Assembly: GCA_050996575.1 (NCBI GenBank)
Contig: JBPCRS010000096.1
Coordinates: 1 to 5,724, forward strand
DNA from: DASUSH01 sp050996575
GTDB taxonomy: Bacteria; Actinomycetota; Thermoleophilia; Solirubrobacterales; 70-9
Reading direction: 5' to 3'
DNA length: 5,724 nt
In this document: in pieces, positions 1-4,828 of the stretch
Numbering within the stretch: the stretch's first letter is position 1
Layout: each line of letters opens with the position of its first letter
Program-made: the position numbers and the translations under genes
The notes under the pieces: generated by a model
Databases searched by the model: none
What the model was told of the DNA's origin: nothing
What the model saw: only the letters and a program-made list of their open reading frames with translations

Positions 1-235
1 TCGTTACGACGTCGGCGACGAGGTCCTCTCGCGCTTCCTACCACTCGGCGAGGGCGTCGCCGACGGCCACCGGCTCGACCTCGCCGAGGTCGCCAGGCGG
101 CTGCTCGAGCGCGCCGACGTCGGCGAGGTCGATGTCGCCGGGTACTGCACGAGCTGCGAGGCGGAGCTCTTCTTCTCCCATCGGCGCGACGGCCCGAGGA
201 CCGGCCGCCAGGGGGGGCTCGTATGGCCGGCCTGA
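1..235 (+). CDS. pgeF: PgeF/YfiH (YlmD) family protein, C-terminal fragment
   Basis: Only the last 77 complete codons are present; the gene enters from the left edge and ends at TGA 233-235. The visible part carries family marks in order: YDVGDEV near its beginning, a central leucine-rich helix, then CTSCEAELFFSHRRDG followed by TGRQ near the C terminus. The FFSHRRDG...TGRQ ending is typical of the YfiH/LACC1 fold, known as a multicopper-oxidase-like or zinc purine nucleoside phosphorylase family; members have also been implicated in editing misincorporated residues in peptidoglycan precursors. The fragment alone cannot tell which activity applies, and the upstream metal ligands lie outside the window. 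It overlaps yggS by 13 bases, and a run of seven G in its last codons (211-217) also serves as the yggS ribosome-binding region. Family identity is secure; function is by family only. Confidence 0.88.
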   Translation, partial: RYDVGDEVLSRFLPLGEGVADGHRLDLAEVARRLLERADVGEVDVAGYCTSCEAELFFSHRRDGPRTGRQGGLVWPA

Positions 236-855
236 TCCACGGCCTCGACCCGGTGAAGATTTGCGCCAATCTCGAGCGCGTCCGCGAACACGCCGGAGAG
301 AGAGTCGAGATCCTCGCCGCGACCAAGTACGTCCCGCTCGAGGAGATGGGGGCGCTGGCCGAGGCCGGCATCGAGATCGTCGGTGAGAACCGCTTACAGG
401 AGCTCGAGGCCAAGCACGAGCGCTGGAGCGAGCAGTTCACCTGGGATTTCATCGGCGCCGTCCAGAGCCGCAAGGTGAAGCGGATCCTGCCGCTGGTCCG
501 GCTGATCCATTCGATCGACTCCGACTCGGCGCTTGCCCGGCTCGAGACCCATGCAGAGGGTGGGATCGAGGTCCTGGTCGAGGTCAACGTCGCCGGCGAG
601 GAGGGGAAGGGCGGGGTCGCGCCCGCCGAGCTCGGCGAGTTCATCGAGCGCTGTCCCGCCCGGGTCGGCGGCTTGATGACGATGCCCCCGTTCAGTCTGG
701 ACCCCGAGGCGTCGCGACCGCATTTCGCCCGGCTCGCGGAGCTAGCCGGTGGGCACGGGCTCGAGCGCCTATCGATGGGAACGAGCCAGGATTGGGCCGT
801 CGCGGTCGAGGAGGGGGCGACGATCATCCGCCTCGGCACGGCCCTCTACGCCTAG
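223..855 (+). CDS. yggS: YggS family PLP homeostasis protein
   Basis: This is a complete 210-residue protein of the YggS/PLPBP (YlmE) family: a single TIM-barrel domain like the N-terminal half of alanine racemase that binds pyridoxal phosphate, has no known enzymatic reaction, and buffers PLP and amino/keto acid balance in the cytoplasm. The PLP lysine is K35 in the sequence AATKYV. Other family marks are GENRLQE (54-60), WDFIGAVQSRKVK (74-86), VNVAGEEGKGG (121-131), GLMTMPP (150-156) and the phosphate-binding end LSMGTSQDW ... IIRLGTALY (183-209). The residue after IG, often His or Pro in relatives, is Ala79, and the usual SMGMS is SMGTS; both look tolerable. ATG 223 is preceded by AGGGGGG (210-216) at a good distance, supporting this start inside the end of pgeF. 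Length is normal, slightly short. Position between pgeF and sepF is the classic ylm order. Confidence 0.95.
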   Translation: MAGLIHGLDPVKICANLERVREHAGERVEILAATKYVPLEEMGALAEAGIEIVGENRLQELEAKHERWSEQFTWDFIGAVQSRKVKRILPLVRLIHSIDSDSALARLETHAEGGIEVLVEVNVAGEEGKGGVAPAELGEFIERCPARVGGLMTMPPFSLDPEASRPHFARLAELAGGHGLERLSMGTSQDWAVAVEEGATIIRLGTALYA

Positions 856-872
856 ATTTCGCTGAGAGATCG

Positions 873-901
873 CCTGCAAGAGCGGTCGGAGGCGCCATAA
901 T
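873..901 (+). promoter_or_regulatory. Possible promoter for sepF
   Basis: The 88-base gap between yggS and sepF contains CATAAT (896-901), five of six matches to a sigma-70 type -10 box. A poor -35 candidate, CTGCAA at 874-879 (three of six), lies 16 bases upstream. AGGGAGGA (903-910) follows immediately but is 33 bases from the sepF ATG, too far to be its ribosome site. The gap is the only one of any size in the otherwise tightly packed upstream operon, which makes an internal promoter plausible. This is a weak call based on one hexamer. Confidence 0.25.
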
Positions 902-943
902 CAGGGAGGAACCACCCCGGCCTGCAACGAAAAGGCGCTCACT

Positions 944-1522
944 ATGGCTTTCCGCGACACCTGGCACCGTTCGCTCGTCTACTTCGGCCTCGCCGAGGAC
1001 CACGGCTACGACGACGAGGAGTACTACGAGCCGGAGACGTCCTCGGGCGAGGACCTCTTCGAGCAGCCGCAGCGGGAGTCACGCGAGTCGCGCCGCAACC
1101 GCTCGAACGTGCGCCGGCTCGAGTCCAGGCGCCAGCGCCGCGACGAGATCGACGACATCTTCGCCGACGACGAGCCGGCCACCTCGACCCGGACCCTGCG
1201 CCCGGTCGAGAACGGCGGCAACGGCGGCGGCTCGGGTGGCGCCGACGTCCAGGTCCACCTCGTCGCCCCGTCGAGCTTCAACGACGCGCAGGAGGTTGCC
1301 GACCAGTTCAAGCGCGGCGTGCCGACGATCCTCAACCTGCAGTCGACCGATCCCGAGCTCTCGAAGCGGCTGATCGACTTCGCCTCCGGCCTCACCTACG
1401 CGCTCGACGGCGGCATGCAGAAGATCGCCGACAAGACCTTCCTGCTGACTCCGCGAAACGTCGAGGTCTCGGCCGAGGAGCGCGCACGCCTCGTCGAAAA
1501 GGGCTTTTTCAACCAGTCCTAG
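944..1522 (+). CDS. sepF: Cell division protein SepF
   Basis: This 192-residue protein has the three-part SepF design. Residues 1-18 form a short amphipathic segment rich in aromatic and hydrophobic residues, as in membrane-targeting SepF helices. Residues 19-100 are an acidic then Arg/Glu-rich low-complexity linker ending in a glycine stretch (GGNGGGSGG, 91-99). Residues 101-176 are the globular SepF core: VQVHLVAPSSFNDAQEVADQ, then a GVPTILNL strand, LIDFASGLTYALDGGMQKI and FLLTP. In the known family the core dimerises and binds the FtsZ C-terminal tail, anchoring the Z ring to the membrane. The end, GFFNQS, resembles other actinobacterial SepF tails. ATG 944 is the first usable start, with a modest AAAAGG eight bases upstream. 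It ends in TAG, and the next gene continues in exactly the same frame. No ftsZ is in the window; it would be expected to the left. Confidence 0.95.
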   Translation: MAFRDTWHRSLVYFGLAEDHGYDDEEYYEPETSSGEDLFEQPQRESRESRRNRSNVRRLESRRQRRDEIDDIFADDEPATSTRTLRPVENGGNGGGSGGADVQVHLVAPSSFNDAQEVADQFKRGVPTILNLQSTDPELSKRLIDFASGLTYALDGGMQKIADKTFLLTPRNVEVSAEERARLVEKGFFNQS

Positions 1523-1537
1523 GCGGGCGGTGCCGTT

Positions 1538-2485
1538 CTGATCCGGGTCCTTTCGATCGACGGGGGTGGGATCCGCGGGATCATCCCGGCGATCGTGCTC
1601 GCCGAGGTCGAGCGTCGCAGCGGCCGCCCGGTTGCCGACTCGTTCGACCTGATTGCCGGCACCTCGACCGGCGGGATCCTCGCGCTGGCGCTCTCGATGG
1701 CCGGCGAAGACGGCCGTCCGGCCTGGAGCGCGGAGGAGATGATCGCCCTCTATGAGCGCGAGGGCGAGCACATCTTTTCGCGCTCGGTCTGGGATCGGAT
1801 CCGCTCCGCCGACGGGCTGCTCGACGAGAAGTACCCGCCCGAGGGAATGGCCGAGGCTTTTCGCACCTATCTCGGCGAGGCGAAGCTCTCGGAGGCGCTT
1901 ACCGAGGTCCTCGTCACCGCCTATGAGATCGAGCAGCGAACGACCTACTTCTTCAAGCGCGCGAAGGCGCGCGCCGACGATCGCGACGACTTCGCGATCC
2001 GCGACGCCGCGCGGGCGACGAGCGCGGCACCGACCTACTTCGAGCCCGTGCGGCTCGAGCGCTTGGGCGGCCGTCCCGACCTGAGCCTGGTCGACGGCGG
2101 TGTCTTCGCCAACAACCCGGCGATGTGCGCCTACGCGGAGGCGCTGAAGGGAGACGACGAGGAAGTGCTCGTGCTCTCGCTCGGAACCGGTGAGCTGACT
2201 CGGCCGCTTCCCTACGAGCAGGCCAAGAACTGGGGTCTCGCCGAGTGGGCGAAGCCGATCATCGACGTCGTCTTCGACGGCGTTTCGGACGCGACCGATC
2301 ACCACCTCGAGCAGATCCTCGGTTCTGATCGCTACTACCGTTTCCAGACCAGCCTCGACCGCGCCCGCGACGACATGGACGACACCCGGCCGGAGAACAT
2401 CGAGGCGCTCAAGCAGGAGGCCGACGAGCTCCTGCGCGAGCAGCGCCGGCGCTTCGACGAGTTGCTCGCAAAGCTCGGCCCATAG
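1538..2485 (+). CDS. Patatin-like phospholipase, probable CTG start
   Basis: A patatin-family acyl hydrolase of 315 residues if started at CTG 1538. It shows the full active site: oxyanion-hole loop DGGGIRG (8-14), nucleophile Ser43 in GTSTGG (41-46), and catalytic Asp186 in LVDGGVFANNPAM, the DGG motif. ATSAAPTYFEP just before the Asp block is also typical. The last ~35 residues are a charged probable coiled-coil helix. No signal peptide or membrane segment is evident, so it is probably cytosolic, acting on membrane acyl lipids. The start is odd: the first ATG/GTG/TTG in frame is GTG 1595, which lies after the oxyanion loop and would give a dead enzyme. Reading back, only CTG 1538 (giving MIRVLSIDGGG, the usual family N terminus) or ATC 1541 exist before the sepF TAG, with no clear Shine-Dalgarno. 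Coupling to sepF termination, stop readthrough, or a sequence error are alternatives. Family is sure; substrate is unknown. Confidence 0.88.
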   Translation: MIRVLSIDGGGIRGIIPAIVLAEVERRSGRPVADSFDLIAGTSTGGILALALSMAGEDGRPAWSAEEMIALYEREGEHIFSRSVWDRIRSADGLLDEKYPPEGMAEAFRTYLGEAKLSEALTEVLVTAYEIEQRTTYFFKRAKARADDRDDFAIRDAARATSAAPTYFEPVRLERLGGRPDLSLVDGGVFANNPAMCAYAEALKGDDEEVLVLSLGTGELTRPLPYEQAKNWGLAEWAKPIIDVVFDGVSDATDHHLEQILGSDRYYRFQTSLDRARDDMDDTRPENIEALKQEADELLREQRRRFDELLAKLGP

Positions 2486-2496
2486 TCTTGAGGGCG

Positions 2497-3267
2497 ATGA
2501 AGGTTGGCTTCGCCGGCGCCGGCAACATGGCCGCCGCGATGGCCCGGGGATGGGCTGGAGCGGACGGTGGTCCCGAGACGATGGTCTTTTGCGACCTCGA
2601 ACGTGAGCGTGCCTCGGCACTTGCCGAGGCGCTCGGCGGGACGGTCGCCGACGACCTCTCCGAGCTCGCTGGGCAGGCCGACCTCGTCGTCCTCGGCGTC
2701 AAGCCGGCGGCGCTCGACGCCGTCGCCGACGAGCTCGCCGCGGCTGGCCCGAGGGCGCTGCTCTCGATGCTTGCCGGGACGCCGCTCGAGCGGATCGAGG
2801 GCGCCTTCCCCGGGGTACCCGTCGTCCGGGTGATGCCGAACCAGCCGGTCGAGGTCCGGCGCGGCGTTCTCTGTTACGTCCGTGGCGCAGATGTGCCCGA
2901 CGAGGTTGAGCGGGCGATCGTCGACCTGCTCGAGCTGCTCGGTCTCGCGATCGAGCTCGACGAGGCGCAGATGGAGGCGGCGATGGCGATCATGGCGTGC
3001 TCGCCCGCCTACGTCGCGCTCGTCGCCGAGGTGCTGACCGATGCCGGTGTTCGCGAGGGGCTCTCGCCCGAGCTTGCCGCGCGCTTCGTCGCCGAGACCT
3101 TCGCCGGCACCGGCGAGCTGCTCGGTAAGCGCGACCCGGCGGCGATCCGGCGCGCGGTCGCTCCTCCCGGAGGAGCGACCGAGGCAGGGCTCGAGGCACT
3201 CGAGCGCGGCGCTCTGCGGGCTGCGTTCGATGCCGCCGCCGAGGCTTCGCTGGCGAGGGTTCGTTGA
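2497..3267 (+). CDS. proC: Pyrroline-5-carboxylate reductase family protein (ProC-like)
   Basis: A 256-residue protein of the ProC family, which reduces 1-pyrroline-5-carboxylate to proline with NAD(P)H in the cytoplasm. An N-terminal Rossmann domain opens with VGFAGAGNM (3-11), followed by LGVKP (66-70) and VMPNQPVEVRRG (112-123). The C-terminal helical dimerisation domain has SPAYVALVAEVLTDAGVREG (169-188) and the substrate loop VAPPGGATEAGL (221-232). ATG 2497 is chosen over the upstream in-frame TTG 2488 because it puts the Rossmann start at the usual place; GAGGG lies just before it, rather close. It starts 11 bases after the patatin stop and overlaps yggT by four bases. Oddities: the loop that is normally TSPGGTT reads APPGGAT, and the usual GSGPAY reads ACSPAY. 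Fold assignment is firm; normal P5C reductase activity is likely but less sure because of these changes. Confidence 0.9.
   Translation: MKVGFAGAGNMAAAMARGWAGADGGPETMVFCDLERERASALAEALGGTVADDLSELAGQADLVVLGVKPAALDAVADELAAAGPRALLSMLAGTPLERIEGAFPGVPVVRVMPNQPVEVRRGVLCYVRGADVPDEVERAIVDLLELLGLAIELDEAQMEAAMAIMACSPAYVALVAEVLTDAGVREGLSPELAARFVAETFAGTGELLGKRDPAAIRRAVAPPGGATEAGLEALERGALRAAFDAAAEASLARVR
3155..3181 (+). repeat. Perfect 27-base palindrome inside proC
   Basis: The arm CGGTCGCTCCTCC (3155-3167) and its exact reverse complement (3169-3181) flank a single central C. As RNA this would give about a 12-bp, very GC-rich stem with a three-base loop. It lies over the codons for the conserved V-A-P-P-G-G-A-T substrate loop of proC, so some of the symmetry comes from Pro-Pro (CCT CCC) facing Gly-Gly (GGA GGA) codons. 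It is directly visible; whether it does anything is unknown. Confidence 0.75.
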
Positions 3268-3560
3268 GCTCGGTGATCGCGGCGATCGGCCGCGATGAGA
3301 TCGCCGACTACGTCGCGGCGCTCTTCCTCGTCTACCTGATCGTGATCTTCACCAGGATCGTGCTCTCGTTCATTCCGCGGATGCCCTACAACCCGACCCT
3401 TCGCGCCGTCGTCGACTTCGTCCACGAGGTCACCGACCCCTACCTGAACCTGTTCCGGCGCTTCATTCCCCCGCTCGGCCCGCTCGATCTCAGTCCGATC
3501 CTCGCGATCTTCCTGCTTTATATCGTCGAGGCGATCGTGGTCGGACTGATCCGAGGGTGA
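3264..3560 (+). CDS. yggT: YggT family membrane protein (YlmG-like)
   Basis: A 98-residue integral membrane protein with one YggT repeat (many proteobacterial forms have two). The first hydrophobic segment is about residues 14-37. A conserved loop follows, with DPYLNLFRRFIPPLGPLDLS (58-77), the family signature. The second membrane segment is about 78-96. Relatives in the ylm cluster (YlmG) are linked to division and, in plastids, to nucleoid and membrane organisation; the biochemical role is not settled. TTG 3264 overlaps the proC stop as TTGA and has GAGGG four bases upstream; GTG 3273 is an alternative that would remove three residues. The next gene also overlaps by four bases, so it is probably made by coupled translation. 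Confidence 0.9.
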   Translation: MSSVIAAIGRDEIADYVAALFLVYLIVIFTRIVLSFIPRMPYNPTLRAVVDFVHEVTDPYLNLFRRFIPPLGPLDLSPILAIFLLYIVEAIVVGLIRG

Positions 3561-4009
3561 GCCACGCCGCTGCCTGGCGCGCGGCGCTGGCGACCTGTGC
3601 GCTCGTAGTCGTCCTCGACCAAGTGTCGAAACAGGCGGCGATCGACGCTCTCGTCGGCCGTTCGCCGATCGAGCTGCCACTCGGTTTCGAGCTCGACTAC
3701 GTCACCAACGAAGGAATCGCCTTCGGCCTTTTCGACAACGGCGAAGGGTTCGTGATCGCGATCACGCTCGCCGCGCTCGGCCTGCTGATCGGCTGGTTCG
3801 CCTCCGATCCGACCAAAGCCGGGCTCTGGAGCGCCGTCGGCCTGATCGCCGGCGGAGCGATCGGCAACCTCGCCGACCGCCTGCGCGAGGGCGCCGTGAC
3901 GGACTTCATCGATCCTCCGAACTGGCCGGCGTTCAACGTTGCCGACGTCGCGATCACGCTCGGCGTAGTGCTCCTGCTGCTCGCCTACATGGGGCCGAGG
4001 AAGGAGTGA
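3557..4009 (+). CDS. lspA: Lipoprotein signal peptidase (signal peptidase II)
   Basis: A 150-residue polytopic membrane aspartyl protease that cleaves the signal peptide from diacylglyceryl-modified prolipoproteins. Four hydrophobic segments are visible: about 8-26, 64-82, 90-107 and 128-146. Motif I is VVLDQVSK with Asp21. VTNEGIAFGLF (49-59) matches the conserved N-x-G-x-x-F-G loop. GNLADR (103-108) carries the structural Asn and Arg, and the catalytic aspartates are Asp116 in VTDFI and Asp130 in FNVAD. Length is slightly below the usual ~160, but all motifs are intact. It starts with GTG overlapping the yggT stop (GTGA), preceded by GAGG. The neighbour pattern lspA followed by a pseudouridine synthase is widespread in bacteria. 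High confidence. Confidence 0.96.
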   Translation: MSHAAAWRAALATCALVVVLDQVSKQAAIDALVGRSPIELPLGFELDYVTNEGIAFGLFDNGEGFVIAITLAALGLLIGWFASDPTKAGLWSAVGLIAGGAIGNLADRLREGAVTDFIDPPNWPAFNVADVAITLGVVLLLLAYMGPRKE

Positions 4010-4671
4010 TCGTTTACGAGGACGAGTGGGTGGTCGTCGTCGACAAGCCGGCGAACTTGGTCGTCCACCCGGCGCCGGGCACCCACGAACCGACGCTCGT
4101 CGAGCTGATCAGCGGCCTCGCCGGCGGCGATGACGAGCAACGTCCGGGGATCGTCCAGCGGCTCGACAAGGACACCTCCGGCCTGCTCGTCGCCTCGCGC
4201 AGCGCGCACTCGCATGCGGCGCTATCAGCCCAGGTCGCGGCCCGCGAGGTCGAGCGCGAGTATCTCGCGCTCGTCGAGGGCCGGCTCCGCTCGCGCGAAG
4301 GCACGATCGATGCGCCGATCGGCCGCAGCCACCGCGACCCGACGAGGATGGCGGTCGCCGGTCGCTCCCAGCGCCAGGCTCGCACCCACTTCGAGGTGAT
4401 CGAGCTGCTGCCGGCCGACACGTACACTCGGGTCCGGCTCGAGACCGGCCGCACGCACCAGATCCGCGCCCATTTCGCCGCGATCGACCACCCCGTCGCC
4501 GGCGATCCGACCTACGGCAACCGCGGCCGCCACGGCCTCGAGCGCCAGTTCCTACACAGCCACCGGCTCGGTTTCGTCCATCCGGGGAGCGGGGAGAAGG
4601 TTGAGTTCGTCTCCGAGCTGCCGGAGGACCTGGCGGAGGCGCTCGGGAGGGCGCGGGGCAGAAGCTCCTAG
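4006..4671 (+). CDS. RluA-type RNA pseudouridine synthase without S4 domain
   Basis: A 221-residue RluA/RluD family enzyme that isomerises uridines to pseudouridine, most likely in 23S rRNA. The catalytic Asp54 sits in VQRLDKDTSGLLV. Other marks are VVVDKPANLVVHP (9-21), REYLALVEG (84-92), ARTHFEV (125-131), LETGRTHQIRAH (145-156), GDPTYG (166-171) and LHSHRLGFVHP (183-193). The protein begins directly at the catalytic fold: there is no N-terminal S4 RNA-binding domain, which RluD/YlyB proteins of about 300 residues at this locus normally have. E. coli RluA has the same compact length. GTG 4006 overlaps the lspA stop (GTGA) with AGGAAGG next to it; a longer version would have to be hidden inside lspA, and none is seen. 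The exact target uridine cannot be read from the sequence, so no symbol is given. Confidence 0.93.
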   Translation: MIVYEDEWVVVVDKPANLVVHPAPGTHEPTLVELISGLAGGDDEQRPGIVQRLDKDTSGLLVASRSAHSHAALSAQVAAREVEREYLALVEGRLRSREGTIDAPIGRSHRDPTRMAVAGRSQRQARTHFEVIELLPADTYTRVRLETGRTHQIRAHFAAIDHPVAGDPTYGNRGRHGLERQFLHSHRLGFVHPGSGEKVEFVSELPEDLAEALGRARGRSS

Positions 4672-4692
4672 ACTCGGTGGTGCTTCATTTAG

Positions 4693-4720
4693 CGAGGGAC
4701 AGAATGAATTCAGTCCCTCG
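4693..4720 (+). other. 8-bp hairpin after the pseudouridine synthase gene
   Basis: CGAGGGAC (4693-4700) pairs perfectly with GTCCCTCG (4713-4720) across a 12-base AT-rich loop. No T-run follows, so it is not a standard intrinsic terminator, although in GC-rich genomes T-poor terminators exist and it could still mark the end of the upstream operon. The 5' arm contains the ribosome-site-like GAGGG of a mini-ORF, so the alternative is a translation-control hairpin. Confidence 0.5.
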
Positions 4721-4748
4721 TCGTACTTCGAAAACTACCCCGCCGTGA
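4704..4748 (+). CDS. Candidate 14-codon leader peptide upstream of rpsB
   Basis: ATG 4704 opens a 14-codon frame, MNSVPRRTSKTTPP, ending at TGA 4746-4748. GAGGG (4694-4698) lies five bases upstream, an ideal ribosome-site spacing. The peptide is basic and ends Pro-Pro-stop, an arrangement known to slow peptide-bond formation and termination. Its Pro codons coincide with the 5' arm of the long-range stem, so a ribosome paused there would open that stem. No homologue is recognised, and a short frame like this may occur by chance; the case rests on ribosome site, position and structure together. Confidence 0.33.
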   Translation: MNSVPRRTSKTTPP

Positions 4749-4817
4749 AGGCTTAGGGGCCCTGCCCGGGTAATTCCCGGGTTCCCGACGCGCCGGCGGG
4801 CTCAGCGCACAACTATC

Positions 4818-4824
4818 AAGGGAG
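4818..4824 (+). promoter_or_regulatory. rpsB Shine-Dalgarno
   Basis: AAGGGAG lies four bases before ATG 4829 and is the best ribosome site near a gene start in the window after that of yggS. AGGGA (4819-4823) is also complementary to TCCCT (4714-4718) in the 3' arm of the upstream hairpin, so a long-range block of the site is conceivable but short. Confidence 0.8.
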
Positions 4825-4828
4825 TCTC

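Larger units (their letters stand above)
4672..4828 (+). promoter_or_regulatory. rpsB 5' leader region (157 bases, structured)
   Basis: This is the only long non-coding gap. It is AT-richer than its surroundings between about 4681 and 4740. From left to right it holds an 8-bp hairpin, a possible mini-ORF, a 7-bp long-range stem (CCCGCCG 4739-4745 with CGGCGGG 4794-4800) and an inner CCCGGG hairpin (4765-4770 with 4776-4781, loop TAATT). I could not find a convincing -35/-10 pair; TAGACT at 4669-4674 and CAGAAT at 4700-4705 are weak -10 look-alikes without a partner. Ribosomal protein operons, including rpsB in E. coli, are often self-regulated through such leaders, so that role is a reasonable inference here. 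Confidence 0.5.

Noticed and set aside
1538..2485. CBASS anti-phage effector CapV
   Set aside because: The patatin motifs fit, but no CD-NTase, ubiquitin-like ancillary gene or mobile-element sign is near; the setting is a housekeeping division and lipoprotein operon.
2488..2496. TTG 2488 as the proC start
   Set aside because: It would add only Met-Arg-Ala before the usual MKVGFAGAGNM beginning and has no ribosome site; ATG 2497 fits the family.
1079..2620. A 513-codon open frame on the minus strand
   Set aside because: It lies opposite sepF, the patatin and proC, all of which have clear family motifs. Its protein is an Arg/Leu/Val-rich string without recognisable domains, the usual by-product of GC-rich codon use on the opposite strand.
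3009..3680. A 223-codon minus-strand frame opposite proC, yggT and lspA
   Set aside because: Low-complexity Arg/Ser/Asp composition and full overlap with three well-supported genes; treated as a shadow.
4693..4720. Rho-independent terminator for the upstream operon
   Set aside because: The stem is good but the loop is 12 bases and the sequence after it (TCGTACTTCG) has no T-run. It is listed as a hairpin of unknown role instead.
4755..4800. tRNA-like element (GGGTTCCCGAC resembling a T-arm)
   Set aside because: No acceptor pairing, no anticodon arm of proper size and no GTTCRA loop; the resemblance is due to GC-rich hairpins.
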